Shown here: positions 41,868 through 51,483 of the stretch, one piece after another
Layout of the letters: the number at the start of each line of letters is the position of its first letter
Position numbering within the stretch: the stretch's first letter is position 1
NCBI GenBank assembly: GCA_040394635.1
Contig: JBEBRW010000023.1
Span: 1 to 64,000, forward strand
Direction of reading: 5' to 3'
DNA length: 64,000 bases
DNA from: UBA5239 sp040394635
GTDB taxonomy: Bacteria > Verrucomicrobiota > Lentisphaeria > Victivallales > Victivallaceae
Made by a program: the position numbers and the translations under genes
Notes under the pieces: model-generated
Databases searched by the model: none
What the model saw: only the letters and a program-made list of their open reading frames with translations
What the model was told of the DNA's origin: nothing

Positions 41868-44431
41868 GCTTCACCTCGTATCCGGGTCACGGTGCCCAGC
41901 GAACCGTCGATCTCGACCGTCTCGCCATCCGTCAGCGAAGCCAGCAGATCCTTGATCCCGACGATGGAGGGAATGCCCAGTTCGCGGGTGACGATTGCCG
42001 CATGCGAAAGAATGCTGCCGCGTTCCACCAATACCCCCGCACAAACCGGAAAAAGCGGCGCCCAGCCCGGGTCGGTGCGCTCGGCCACCAGAATGCAGCC
42101 GTTGAGCTCGACCGCCAGCGAGGGATCGCGGATGATCCGCACCTGCGCGCGGACCACTCCGCCGCAGCAACCGATGCCATGCAGGGAATCAGCCTGAACC
42201 GCCTCGGCACGGGGCGCCGTACTCTGAAACGTATTGCCGCAATAAACCGGGCCGCGGGTCCGGAAACGCTCAGCCGGAACCTCGCCCGCGCAATTCTCTT
42301 GCCGTTCGGCTTTTCTGGTCGAAATCAGGGCTGTGAGATCGGTGGAAACAGAGGTCCCTTCGATAAAGTCGAAAATCTCTTCTTTGGTCAGGAAGAAAAT
42401 GTCGCGTTTCTCCTCGATTACGCCTTCGCGGTAAAAAATGCCGCCCAGCCGGAGGAAAATATCCCGCACGATGGCAAACAGCCGGGTACGCTCAAACCGC
42501 AGGTTCTCGCGGTTCCGAACCAGTTTCCGGGCATGTTTCAGCACAAACCGGAAAATCATCCTGCGCAAAGGATGCCCCTTCAAATTGTCGGCGGCGGTCT
42601 GTTCCGCCTGCAACCTCAGTTCCTGCTCGCGCTGCCGGGCGGTTTCCAGGTCGTGCCGCCCCGCCTTGACATAAGAACGCAGAAGATCGATCAGCGGCGC
42701 CGGATCTTCGCGGTAGGTAACGGTTTCCAGCTTCAATTCGCCGATGCAGCGAATGCCGAATTTGTCCAGATAGCCGTGAAAGGCGGTATCCAGCTGCGGA
42801 TATTTGGAGAGACCGCCTAGAAATTCGGCGTTTGAACTGTCCCGGACAAATTGAATCAGCGCCGGATCGTCCAGGACCAGGTTCGCCATCCGGCGCAATT
42901 GCTTCACCGGTTCGGTGGAAATGATATCCCCGGTCCCGATCAGCAGATTGTTCTGCAGCGTACCGTGGGGATCGATCCCCCAGCGCGGCAGGATCTTCCG
43001 CAGCACGCCATAGAAAATCATGGCAAAAAAGTCATTGATCAGCGGCGGCTGCCAGCCATTCAGAAGTTTCTGTTCGATCTCACGGTACTTGACCAGCAGA
43101 TCGGTGGCGCCATAGGCTTCGAACCCGGCTTTTTCACAGGGCGCGATGATAGCGTCAAAGTCGCGTTGAAAGTTTTTCACCAGCGAATCCAGCCGCCGGA
43201 AATTCACGAAATTACGCCAGATCAAAGTGCCCAAACGGCGATACTTGCCGCGTTTGCTACCGACAATCACGGCCTTTTCCGCCAGCGATTCCTTGACCCC
43301 CATCATCTGCTCCATAAAAGGCGCATTGATCTCATAGCCCGGCAGCAGCATCAGCACCTTGTACCAGCTCAACAAGTTATAATAAACCCGGCCGCGGATG
43401 AACCCCAGCATTTCAAATGCCTCCGCGTTGGCTGCGATCAATGGTTTTTCCACACCCATCATCAAGCAGAACTGCTGGTAGACTTCGCGGTACACCCGGC
43501 GGATGAAGGAAAATGTCAGCGGAGTAGTAACCCCGGGATAACTCTCGACAATATTCGAATTGTCCCAGATCAGTTCCGCCCCGTCACCATCCGCCAGCCG
43601 GTCCAGCGTGGTCACTGGCCGTGTCTGCAGGCAATAAAGCTGTCCCCCCGCAAACGCCCATTCGATGTCCTGAATCCGCCCCAGCGCGGCGGAAATCTGC
43701 CCTGCCATGGCTGCAACCCGGAGAATTTCGTCACTGGTAAGTACAGGCTGATCCTGCTGAGCGGCCGGCAGCTCGAAGTTCCGGGTACCGCCGTCCGGCG
43801 AATTGAACCCGACCCGCTGGGATTTGGTGACGATTTCCGAGCGTATTTCATTGCCATTGACATAATAAGTATCGGCCGGCAACTCACCGGAAACCAGTCC
43901 CTCGCCAAGGCCGAATACCGCCGAAACCGTCGCTCCCCGGCGGGAACCGGTCTGCAGGTCGACCGCAAAGGCGACCCCGGCACTCTTGGCCTCCACCATT
44001 TCCTGAACGATCACGGCAACCCCGGTGCTGCTACCTTCGAGCCCATGCTGGTTCCGGTAAGCGGTAACCCGTTCATTACTGGCCGAACGAAGAACTTTTT
44101 CCGCCGCCGCCGCCAGCTGTCCGCGCCGGACAAAAAGAAAAGAATCAAGCTGACCGGCAAAAGAAAAACGGTCGCCGTCTTCGCCCACCGCCGACGAGCG
44201 TACTGCATAAAATTCCGCCTTGATCCCGGCGGTTTCCAGAGCGGCTTGAATTACCGCTTCGGCGTCACCGCGCGCCAACAGCTCCGGCAGCGTTTCCGCC
44301 CCCAGCACAATCCAGCGCGGCGTCAAAACCCCGAACTTGTAAAGACGGAGCAGGTTTTCCGCCTTGCCCCCAAGAATAAAATCGCTTTCCTGGCCGTGAC
44401 CGGGAATCAGGATTGCGGAATTTACGACCAT
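41864..44431 (-). CDS. PEP synthase/rifampicin-phosphotransferase-like ATP-dependent phosphotransferase
   Basis: 855 residues from the ATG at 44431, preceded by GGGGGA. The reading from 44446 lacks a ribosome site. The N-terminal ATP-grasp part (FYAVRSSAVGEDGDRFSFAG, GVAVIVQEMVEAKSAGVAF, DIEWAFAGGQLYCLQTRPV) and the C-terminal swivelling domain with catalytic His810 (RGSILSHAAIVTRELGIPS) match the PPDK/PpsA superfamily. The length and middle part fit the rifampicin phosphotransferase-like branch. The C-terminal PEP-binding barrel of true PpsA is absent. It may phosphorylate a small molecule or lipid intermediate of this cluster. Confidence 0.82.
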   Translation of the reverse strand: MVVNSAILIPGHGQESDFILGGKAENLLRLYKFGVLTPRWIVLGAETLPELLARGDAEAVIQAALETAGIKAEFYAVRSSAVGEDGDRFSFAGQLDSFLFVRRGQLAAAAEKVLRSASNERVTAYRNQHGLEGSSTGVAVIVQEMVEAKSAGVAFAVDLQTGSRRGATVSAVFGLGEGLVSGELPADTYYVNGNEIRSEIVTKSQRVGFNSPDGGTRNFELPAAQQDQPVLTSDEILRVAAMAGQISAALGRIQDIEWAFAGGQLYCLQTRPVTTLDRLADGDGAELIWDNSNIVESYPGVTTPLTFSFIRRVYREVYQQFCLMMGVEKPLIAANAEAFEMLGFIRGRVYYNLLSWYKVLMLLPGYEINAPFMEQMMGVKESLAEKAVIVGSKRGKYRRLGTLIWRNFVNFRRLDSLVKNFQRDFDAIIAPCEKAGFEAYGATDLLVKYREIEQKLLNGWQPPLINDFFAMIFYGVLRKILPRWGIDPHGTLQNNLLIGTGDIISTEPVKQLRRMANLVLDDPALIQFVRDSSNAEFLGGLSKYPQLDTAFHGYLDKFGIRCIGELKLETVTYREDPAPLIDLLRSYVKAGRHDLETARQREQELRLQAEQTAADNLKGHPLRRMIFRFVLKHARKLVRNRENLRFERTRLFAIVRDIFLRLGGIFYREGVIEEKRDIFFLTKEEIFDFIEGTSVSTDLTALISTRKAERQENCAGEVPAERFRTRGPVYCGNTFQSTAPRAEAVQADSLHGIGCCGGVVRAQVRIIRDPSLAVELNGCILVAERTDPGWAPLFPVCAGVLVERGSILSHAAIVTRELGIPSIVGIKDLLASLTDGETVEIDGSLGTVTRIRGEA

Positions 44432-45372
44432 AATTTTTTCCCCCATTCAATCAGCATCGGCCCACCGCCGATGATCAGGTACATGGCAATCGTCCAGATC
44501 CCGGCGGCTAGTTCAATTTTGCCACCGCCGCGCCCGTGCCGCCGGAAAACCACCGCCGGATAAGCACAAACGCCCCAGAACACCAGCAACACCGGCAACG
44601 CCACCCAGCCGTAACCGGCCAAGTAACAGCAACAGAAAGCAAGCAGCCCCGTCGCACCCAGAATTACCAGCCAGACCAGGGCCGCCCGCCGGGCCCCCCA
44701 GAGCGCGGAATACGTATCCACGCCCTTCTCTTCATCCTGAGGCGCGCGGATTTTTCGCCCTATTTCAATGACGCAGCCATTCAAAAAAGTAACCAGCAGA
44801 AAAAGAATCAGTCCGGGCGGCATAACCAGCTCCGCATTCATCCAGTCGAGACCGGTGGTATAAAAATCGATCAACGGCATGACCAGCATATGAGTAACCA
44901 GATACGCGATATGCCGCTTCCGCAGCCATTCAGGAACAAAAAATTCCCGCCACATCAGCAGAATATAACCCAGTACCAGCAAGACCGCCCAGAGCATGAC
45001 CGGCATCAACAGCAGATTGAGTAGCAATATTCCCGCGATGACACAAACAATGCCCCAACCGATCACCCGCAGCGACACCAACCCGCGCGGTACCGGGCGA
45101 TACGGGCGGTAAGCCGCATCATCCGCCGCATCCTTGAATTCGTCAAAAAGCCGCAACAACAGGAAAAAACCGAGCGACGTAGCAATCCCGGCCGCCAATT
45201 GCTGCCAGGCAATAAATCCGCTCGCCTGCCGCAAAATTCTGGAGTAAGCGGCGGCGGAAAAAGTAAAAGCCGCGACCAGCAAGCCGGTCTGAAACAATGG
45301 GAAACGTTCTTTCTGATAGATCCACAAACGAGCCGCCAGATTTAATTCCGTCTCATTCCGCACCGTTACCAT
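44422..45372 (-). CDS. UbiA-family prenyltransferase-like membrane protein
   Basis: 316 residues, about eight membrane helices. The first aspartate-rich motif is DEFKDAADD, followed by RPYRPVPRG, and the second lies in DEEKGVDTYSALWG, both in the positions used by UbiA enzymes to bind Mg and a prenyl or other diphosphate. GAAGGAA precedes the ATG. It is the first gene of the six-gene operon. The enzyme would join an isoprenoid or similar group to an acceptor within the membrane. Confidence 0.82.
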   Translation of the reverse strand: MVTVRNETELNLAARLWIYQKERFPLFQTGLLVAAFTFSAAAYSRILRQASGFIAWQQLAAGIATSLGFFLLLRLFDEFKDAADDAAYRPYRPVPRGLVSLRVIGWGIVCVIAGILLLNLLLMPVMLWAVLLVLGYILLMWREFFVPEWLRKRHIAYLVTHMLVMPLIDFYTTGLDWMNAELVMPPGLILFLLVTFLNGCVIEIGRKIRAPQDEEKGVDTYSALWGARRAALVWLVILGATGLLAFCCCYLAGYGWVALPVLLVFWGVCAYPAVVFRRHGRGGGKIELAAGIWTIAMYLIIGGGPMLIEWGKKLWS

Positions 45373-45411
45373 GACATTCCTTCTGTTATTTCATCTGGAA
45401 ACCACAGCGTT

Positions 45412-45439
45412 ACCATAGCGTTGTATTGAAAAATTACAA
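45412..45439 (-). promoter_or_regulatory. Possible promoter of the six-gene lipid-like operon
   Basis: On the minus strand TTGTAA (45434-45439), 16 bases and TATGGT (45412-45417), about 40 bases before the UbiA-like ATG. The -10 is imperfect. The rest of the spacer to 45607 shows a 7-bp hairpin (AACTTCA/TGAAGTT) without a T-run and nothing else I recognise. Confidence 0.4.
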
Positions 45440-45607
45440 GTTTCCGATAATCTGAAAAAGAAGCCCCAATTTTTGCTCTGCCTTATCGAACAACCGCTTG
45501 GGGGGCCACGTCTTGAGTGTTCTCAACTTCAGCTTGTTGAGTGAAGTTATAAAATAGTTCCGATTTGCCGGATTTCCATTGGATTTATGAGAATTTCGGG
45601 TGAAATT

Positions 45608-46543
45608 TTATTTTTCCAACAGGGGGATGATCCGGGAGGGGTTGAATTCGCCGCTTTTCAGTTCGTCGTACAGGCCGGGGGGGAAATCCGTGGGTTTGAG
45701 GTTGTTCAGCAGGGCTGGATTGAATTTGAACGGGGGAATGTTGTGCAATTGGGCGGGGTCGAAGTTGGAGGTTTTCAGGTACAGCAGCATGTCTTTGGAG
45801 ATGGTTTTATTTTTCAGCATGCTGAGGGCGGCATTGGAGCCGGTGAAGCCGCCGGGCATTTGTTCCATGACTTTGCCGGGGTTGTAGACGATTTCGACGT
45901 TGCCGTCGGGCAGGACTTTCAGGGAAACCAGGATTTGGCAGAGCAGCTGGTATTCGGTGACTTTCAGCAGGAGGGGATTGGCTTCGCGGATGCGGCTGTT
46001 GATGATCCATGTGGGGACGGGGAGTTTGCCGATCTTGAATTTGCGGGTGTCGGCGAGCAGGGTGCGGTCGGTGAATTCGGGGGTGAATTCCGCGTGAATA
46101 TTGAAGGTCATGCCTTTCTGGGTGGTGGAATGGTCCAGGGTGAAAATGCGGTCCTCGTAGGTGATGTTGTAGGAGTCCGCGGAGGGGCCCTTGACCTTGG
46201 AGCCGCTGGCGAAATGAAGGGTGCGCATGGCGTCGAGGAGGTTTTTGACTTCGGTCGGGGTCAGGACCAGGGTGGCGCGGTCCTTCGGGAACTGCACCGA
46301 GATTTCCTTCATGATCTGGTTCACTACCCGCATATTGGTGATCATGAGGTCGGCCGAGGCTGCCGGCGGCGGGTGTTTCACCGGGCTGCCGAGGACCAGT
46401 ACGGCCAGGAGGACGACGAGCAGCAACAGGACGACGATCATGGACAGCAGGATATAGAGGGCGAGGCGAAGTTTGGATTTCGGGCGCGGAGTTTGGGTTT
46501 CGGTTTTGTTGTTCAGCTTATCGGACATGTTCGTGGGTTCCAT
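45608..46543 (-). CDS. Membrane-anchored protein of unknown function in the exporter operon
   Basis: 311 residues. About 25 polar residues, one membrane helix at about 28-52 (IVVLLLLVVLLAVLVLG), then about 260 residues outside: repeated DLMITNMRVVNQIMKEISVQ-type helices and a final series of similar segments (NIPPFKFNPALLNN, PTDFPPGLYDELKSGEFNPS). An alternative ATG lies at 46528 with a better ribosome site. It is the last gene of the sigma-54-controlled operon, four bases after the activator gene. It may assist the exporter or anchor its cargo. I do not recognise a family. Confidence 0.65.
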   Translation of the reverse strand: MEPTNMSDKLNNKTETQTPRPKSKLRLALYILLSMIVVLLLLVVLLAVLVLGSPVKHPPPAASADLMITNMRVVNQIMKEISVQFPKDRATLVLTPTEVKNLLDAMRTLHFASGSKVKGPSADSYNITYEDRIFTLDHSTTQKGMTFNIHAEFTPEFTDRTLLADTRKFKIGKLPVPTWIINSRIREANPLLLKVTEYQLLCQILVSLKVLPDGNVEIVYNPGKVMEQMPGGFTGSNAALSMLKNKTISKDMLLYLKTSNFDPAQLHNIPPFKFNPALLNNLKPTDFPPGLYDELKSGEFNPSRIIPLLEK

Positions 46544-46547
46544 GGTT

Positions 46548-48509
46548 TCATCGGGCTTTGAGGCCGAATTTTTTCAGTTTACGGTAGAGGGTGCTGCGGC
46601 CGACGTTCAGGTATTTGGCGGCGCGGCTGAGGTTGTAGCCGGACATTTTCAAGGCTTTCTCGTACAGGAGTTTCTCGCTGTTCTGGATGCTCAGGCGTTC
46701 CTGGCTGAGGGGGTCGTCGGGAGCAGGGGCGGGGTCCGGGCTCAGGTCGCGGTAGAGGAGCGTGGTCCGGAGGTCGCCGGGGAGATCCTTCCAGGCGATC
46801 ATTTCGGCGCCGCTGTTCAGCATGATGGAGAATTCGATGGTATTTTTGAGCTCACGGATGTTGCCGGGCCAGGAATAGAGTTTGAAGCGTTCCATGATTT
46901 CGGGCATGATGCCGGCGACTTTTTTGCCCATGATTTCGTTGTAATGGGTGATGAAGTGCTCGGTCAGGACCGGGATGTCGTCGCGGCAGCTGGAGAGCTT
47001 GGGCAGTTCGATCGAGGTCACGTGCAGGCGGTAGTAGAGGTCCTCGCGGAACAGGCCGTTTTCGACCAGCGCGGCGATGTCGCGATTGGTGGCGGCGACG
47101 ATGCGGATATTGACCGGTACTTCTTTGCGCTCGCCGACGCGGATGATGGTGCGTTCCTCGAGCATGCGGAGGAGTTTTCCCTGGAGTTCGAGGGGCATGT
47201 CGCCGATTTCGTCGAGGAACACGGTGCCTTTGTCGGCGGCCTCGAGTTTGCCGATATTGCCGCCTTTTTTGGCTCCGGTGAAAGCGCCCGGGGCGTAGCC
47301 GAAGAGTTCGCTTTCGGCGATTTCCTTGGGAATGGCGGCGCAGTTGATGGCGATGAAGGGGTAATCCTTGCGGTCGCTGGCGTTGTGAATGCTCTGGGCG
47401 AACATTTCCTTGCCGGTGCCGCTGGCGCCGTGCAGGAAAACGCTGACCGAGGTTTCGGCGGTGCGGCGGGCCAGTTCCTTGACGTGAACGAGTGGCGCGG
47501 AGGAGCCGAGGATGTCGTCGAAGGTATAGCGGGCGGCGGTCATGGTTTCGGTGCCGGCGGTGGAACTTTTTCCCTCAAAAACGATCATGCTGCCGAGAAA
47601 TTCGTCGCGTTCGCTGAACATCGGGATGCGGTCGTAGGTCACGGACAGCGATTTCTTGTGAAGGCGGATGTCCATGGGCTGGGCGCGGCAGGGAATGGCG
47701 CTTTTGGCGATTTCCTTAAGCGGCGGACGGAACTTGGCGGCGGAGTCGAGGCTCTTGTCCTCGACGAATTTTTCGTCGACGTCGAAAAGTTTCATGGCAG
47801 CCGGGTTGATCTGTCGGATGAAGCCGGTACGCGAAATCAGGATGATCGCCTTCTGGTCGTCCTTGTAAATCCGCGCGACTTGTTGCTTGAGATCCGCGTG
47901 AAGTGTCTGCGAACGCTGCATGCGCATGTCGCGGTCAAGCAGCTGGATCACCATGACGGCCAGTGTCCGCAACGCCATGCAATCGATGTCTGGCAGCACG
48001 GCAAAAAGCGCCAGATAGCCCTCAAGCTTGCCGTCGGTATCATAGAACGGTGCGGCGGCGGTGCCGAGCGGATGAAGTTTTTCGAGATAATGCTCGGCGC
48101 CCTGGCAAACGGCCGGGCCCTTGTGGGTCATGGCCAGCGACACGGCATTGGTGCCGGCGGAGTCCTCGGCCAGCGACACGGTTTCGCGGATGCCGAGGGA
48201 ATTCAGGAACTCGACGGAGTTTTTGTCGACGCTGAAAATATCGGTGATTTCGCCGTTGGTGCCGCAGAGGAGGCCGATGATCCGCCGCGTGGAGTCGAGC
48301 GAATGCAGCAGTGCATCGAGTTCCTTGCGCGCCCGGACGTAATACGGGCTCGGTTCGGAGAGCACGGGGGTGAGTTTCTGCGGGAACATATGGGGACTGA
48401 GTCCGCCCATCATGGAACGCTTCCAGCTTTCGCGGACGCTGCCGCGAACCTCGGGCGCGTGCCCGTTTTTGGTAAATTCAAGCCAGTCGTTGTATGATGC
48501 GAACTTCAT
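46548..48509 (-). CDS. Sigma-54-dependent transcriptional activator, AcoR-like
   Basis: 653 residues. N-terminal GAF-type domain of the AcoR kind (EDSAGTNAVSLAMTHKGPAV, GAEHYLEKLHPLGT). A PAS-like domain (AIILISRTGFIRQINPAAMK) and the AAA+ core follow: Walker A GASGTGKE, sigma-54 contact loop GAFTGA at about residues 400-410, and Walker B GTVFLDEIGDMP. A Fis-type helix-turn-helix (NLSRAAKYLNVGRSTLYRKL) ends it. It would activate sigma-54 promoters in response to a small molecule. It lies in an operon with an ABC exporter and HlyD adaptor whose promoter looks sigma-54 dependent, so it probably controls its own operon. Confidence 0.95.
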   Translation of the reverse strand: MKFASYNDWLEFTKNGHAPEVRGSVRESWKRSMMGGLSPHMFPQKLTPVLSEPSPYYVRARKELDALLHSLDSTRRIIGLLCGTNGEITDIFSVDKNSVEFLNSLGIRETVSLAEDSAGTNAVSLAMTHKGPAVCQGAEHYLEKLHPLGTAAAPFYDTDGKLEGYLALFAVLPDIDCMALRTLAVMVIQLLDRDMRMQRSQTLHADLKQQVARIYKDDQKAIILISRTGFIRQINPAAMKLFDVDEKFVEDKSLDSAAKFRPPLKEIAKSAIPCRAQPMDIRLHKKSLSVTYDRIPMFSERDEFLGSMIVFEGKSSTAGTETMTAARYTFDDILGSSAPLVHVKELARRTAETSVSVFLHGASGTGKEMFAQSIHNASDRKDYPFIAINCAAIPKEIAESELFGYAPGAFTGAKKGGNIGKLEAADKGTVFLDEIGDMPLELQGKLLRMLEERTIIRVGERKEVPVNIRIVAATNRDIAALVENGLFREDLYYRLHVTSIELPKLSSCRDDIPVLTEHFITHYNEIMGKKVAGIMPEIMERFKLYSWPGNIRELKNTIEFSIMLNSGAEMIAWKDLPGDLRTTLLYRDLSPDPAPAPDDPLSQERLSIQNSEKLLYEKALKMSGYNLSRAAKYLNVGRSTLYRKLKKFGLKAR

Positions 48510-48512
48510 GTA

Positions 48513-49634
48513 TCATTCCCTGGTGAGGCCGCGGCGTTTCCAATATTCCTTGCTGCGGAAGCCCAACAGCGCGAAGATGATCCGTTCGTGCCCGGCGATG
48601 ATCGTGACTTCGCAGCTGGAGCCGAAGCGCAGCGGATACGGTTCATTGATCAGGATGATTTTCACCGGATAATAGTGTACGCCGTTGACCAGTTCGGGCA
48701 GCTGGTAGATTTCGTCGACTTCGCCGTAGAAATAACCGTAGTCGAAGTAGTTGTACTGACTGCTGGCGATGCGGACCTTCTGGCCTTTTTCAACCTTGAA
48801 AATCTGTTTTTCATCGATCATGGCCACCACTTTTTTGTTGTGGTTGGCGGTGAACTTGATCACGACTTCGCCTTTTTCGAAATAACCGCCCGGGCGCGGG
48901 GGGATGTTTGTGATGATGCCGGTATCGGGGGAAGTGATGATGTAGTCTTCGAGGTGCTTGGTCTCAAGAGCCAGTTCGACTTTCTTGTTTTCGTGGCGCT
49001 GCTTGAGCAGCGACAGTTCGTCCTCGGCCTTGGCGATGATCTGCTTGGCCATGCCGTCCTGGAGCTTCTGCCAGTCGTCGCGCAGGCGCATGACGGTGGT
49101 TTTGTTGGCGAGGTGCTCGGTTTCGACCTTGAGGATCTCGCGGCGTGAAATCACCTGCTGCTCGTACAGCCGGGAGTAAATCTCGAGCTCTTTTTCGCTG
49201 CGCTCGAATTTGGATTCGGCCTCGTCGAGGGCGATTTTGGTGTGGCGGTAATACTCGGGCAGGGGGTCCTGGCGGAGCAGTTCGAGCGCCTTGGTTTTGG
49301 CCTTGATTTCCAGTTCGAGTTCCTTGATGTCGTTTTTGATCAATTCGATTTTGTCGTGCTGATCGCGGGAGTCGAATTCAAGGATCGGGCGGCCGCGGAA
49401 AACTTCTTCGCCTTCGTGATGAATGATTTTGGTCGTGCGGGCGCTGACCAGTGATTTGATATAGTAGTCACGGATGCCGGTCACGGTGCCGGTGCCCTCG
49501 ACCTGATCTTCCATAAAGCCGAAAATCAGGACCATCAGCATGGCGATCCCAAGCAGGAAAATCGTGATGACGATCCGGCGGAATACTTTCAACTGCCGTT
49601 TGATATTGCTTCGTTTTTTCGTTGTCGTAGCCAT
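48513..49634 (-). CDS. HlyD-family periplasmic adaptor (membrane fusion protein)
   Basis: 373 residues. One membrane helix at about 22-42, then a biotinyl-lipoyl-like half (GTGTVTGIRDYYIKSLVSAR, VFRGRPILEFD), a long coiled coil at about 90-215 (IKELELEIKAKTKALELLRQ onwards), the second lipoyl half (IITSPDTGIITNIPPRPGG) and a beta-barrel. It links an inner-membrane ABC exporter to an outer-membrane channel. It follows the ABC gene by eight bases. No TolC-like gene is in the window. Confidence 0.9.
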   Translation of the reverse strand: MATTTKKRSNIKRQLKVFRRIVITIFLLGIAMLMVLIFGFMEDQVEGTGTVTGIRDYYIKSLVSARTTKIIHHEGEEVFRGRPILEFDSRDQHDKIELIKNDIKELELEIKAKTKALELLRQDPLPEYYRHTKIALDEAESKFERSEKELEIYSRLYEQQVISRREILKVETEHLANKTTVMRLRDDWQKLQDGMAKQIIAKAEDELSLLKQRHENKKVELALETKHLEDYIITSPDTGIITNIPPRPGGYFEKGEVVIKFTANHNKKVVAMIDEKQIFKVEKGQKVRIASSQYNYFDYGYFYGEVDEIYQLPELVNGVHYYPVKIILINEPYPLRFGSSCEVTIIAGHERIIFALLGFRSKEYWKRRGLTRE

Positions 49635-49642
49635 AATATAGT

Positions 49643-51430
49643 TTAACCTTGTGCAGCCATTTGCTTCTGGGTCTGGTAGAGTTCCCGGTAGATGCCGGGC
49701 TGCTCCATCAGTTCAACGTGAGAGCCTTTCTGAACGATCCGGCCGGCATCCAGCACCACGATCATATCGGCGTTTTTGATGGTGGAGAGACGGTGCGCGA
49801 TGATGATGGTGGTCTTGCCCTCCATCAACTTGTCCAGCGCGTCCTGCACCAGATATTCGGACACGGTATCCAGCGCCGAAGTCGCTTCGTCAAGGATCAG
49901 GATCGACGGATTTTTCAGCACCGCGCGGGCGATGGCCAGGCGTTGTTTCTGGCCGCCGGACATGCTGGCGCCGTTCTCACCGATCAGTGTGTCGAAGCCG
50001 TCCGGCAGGCGCTGGACGAATTCGGAGACGTTCGCCAGGTCGGCGGCTTGTTCGATCTCGGCATTGGTCGCGTCGCGCTTGGCGTAGGCGATATTTTCGC
50101 GGATGGAACCGCTGAACAGGAACGGTTCCTGCAGCACCACCCCGATATTGTTGCGGTAGGCGTCGAGGCCCATCTTGCGGATATCCATGCCGTCGACCTT
50201 GATCGAACCGGAATCGATGTCATAAAAACGCAGCAGCAGATTGCTGATGGTGGACTTGCCGGAGCCGCTCGGACCGACCAGCGCCACCTTCTGTCCGGGA
50301 CGGATGGTCAAATTGAACCCGTCGATCACCGGTTTTTTGTCCTTGCCGTAGCCGAAGATCACATGGTCGAAGGTGATATCGCCGCGCAGCTTCTCCGGCC
50401 GCAGCGGGTTCGGGTCCTCCTTGATCTCCGGAATCGTATTCAGCAGATTGACGATACGAGTGGCGCCGACCATCCCCTGCGCGAAAGTCATGGAGAGGCC
50501 CGACAGCACGTTCACCGGCTGCAGCAGCATTCCCACGTAACTGTAAAACGCCACGAACTCGCCGATCGTGATCGTGTGGTCCTGCACGAACATGATTCCC
50601 ATGCCGATGGTTCCCAGGTAGGTCGCCAGCGTCACCATGTCAAACACCGTCCAGAGCCCCACGCCGCCCACGGTAAGGCGCATCTGCATGTCGACCACCG
50701 GGCGCAGGTTCTGGAAGAAGCTCAGGCACTCGGAGCGCTCCTTGGAGAACGATTTGACCACCTTGACCCCGGTCAGGGTTTCCGAGAGGTTCGCCGAGAT
50801 TTCGGACATTTTTTCCTGCAGGATCAGCGAGTCGCGCCGCATGATTTTGCGGAAATAATAGAAGTTGAAGTAGTGAATCGGCAGCGTCAGGAAAACCAGC
50901 AGCCCCATTTGCCAGTTGATGACCAGCAGCAGAATCGCAATCAGCAGCAACTGGAAAATCTGTTCCCCGAGCTGAGTCAGCGTCCGCACCAGCATCTGTA
51001 GCAGCGCCACGTCGCTGATCACGTTCGAAATCAGCTTCCCGGTCCGGTACTCCTCGTAGAAGCGCAGCGACAAACTCTGGAGGTGGCGGAACACCTTCTG
51101 CCGCAGGTCCACCATGATTCGAATCCCCGTGTAGTCCACCATGTAACTGGCCACGTACCGCAGCAACGAACGCGCCGTATAAATAATCAGCATGGAGCCG
51201 CACAGCACCCAGAAGAGCATATAGTCGGCATTCGGGATGACCCGGTCGATGGCGATTTTCAGCATCCACGGCATGGTGATACCGATGGCGTTGAACAGAA
51301 TCAAGGTGGTGACCGAAGCCGTCAACAGTCCACGGTACGGCTTGACCAGCGGCATTACCTTTTCCATCGATTGTCGGTCGTATTTTTTCAGCAGATCTTC
51401 GTCACTGATCTCGCGGTGTGTTCTTTTCAT
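49643..51430 (-). CDS. ABC exporter, fused permease and ATPase (MsbA/type I secretion-like)
   Basis: 595 residues. Six membrane helices in the first 320, then the ATPase: Walker A GPSGSGKS, Q-loop VLQEPFLFSG, signature SMSGGQKQR and Walker B SILILDEATSALD. There is no C39 peptidase domain, so it is unlikely to trim GG-leader peptides. Type I secretion of protein or export of a lipid or peptide are possible. It is the first gene of the exporter operon, and a sigma-54 promoter lies 54 bases upstream of the start. Confidence 0.93.
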   Translation of the reverse strand: MKRTHREISDEDLLKKYDRQSMEKVMPLVKPYRGLLTASVTTLILFNAIGITMPWMLKIAIDRVIPNADYMLFWVLCGSMLIIYTARSLLRYVASYMVDYTGIRIMVDLRQKVFRHLQSLSLRFYEEYRTGKLISNVISDVALLQMLVRTLTQLGEQIFQLLLIAILLLVINWQMGLLVFLTLPIHYFNFYYFRKIMRRDSLILQEKMSEISANLSETLTGVKVVKSFSKERSECLSFFQNLRPVVDMQMRLTVGGVGLWTVFDMVTLATYLGTIGMGIMFVQDHTITIGEFVAFYSYVGMLLQPVNVLSGLSMTFAQGMVGATRIVNLLNTIPEIKEDPNPLRPEKLRGDITFDHVIFGYGKDKKPVIDGFNLTIRPGQKVALVGPSGSGKSTISNLLLRFYDIDSGSIKVDGMDIRKMGLDAYRNNIGVVLQEPFLFSGSIRENIAYAKRDATNAEIEQAADLANVSEFVQRLPDGFDTLIGENGASMSGGQKQRLAIARAVLKNPSILILDEATSALDTVSEYLVQDALDKLMEGKTTIIIAHRLSTIKNADMIVVLDAGRIVQKGSHVELMEQPGIYRELYQTQKQMAAQG

Positions 51431-51483
51431 TTTATATTCTTTTTTTTATTTTTCCAAATAATGAAACAATGTCCTATTACAAT

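Noticed and set aside
42851..44563. A 570-residue plus-strand frame
   Set aside because: Shadow of the PEP-synthase-like gene, whose motifs are complete on the other strand.
45490..45560. Small hairpin AACTTCA/TGAAGTT as a terminator of the exporter operon
   Set aside because: No T-run follows it in the direction of the minus-strand genes.
46473..48497. A 674-residue plus-strand open frame antisense to the sigma-54 activator
   Set aside because: Composition is low-complexity (G, A, V, D, E, F rich) with no motif. The opposite strand encodes a complete activator with all motifs. Long antisense frames are a side effect of third-position GC bias.
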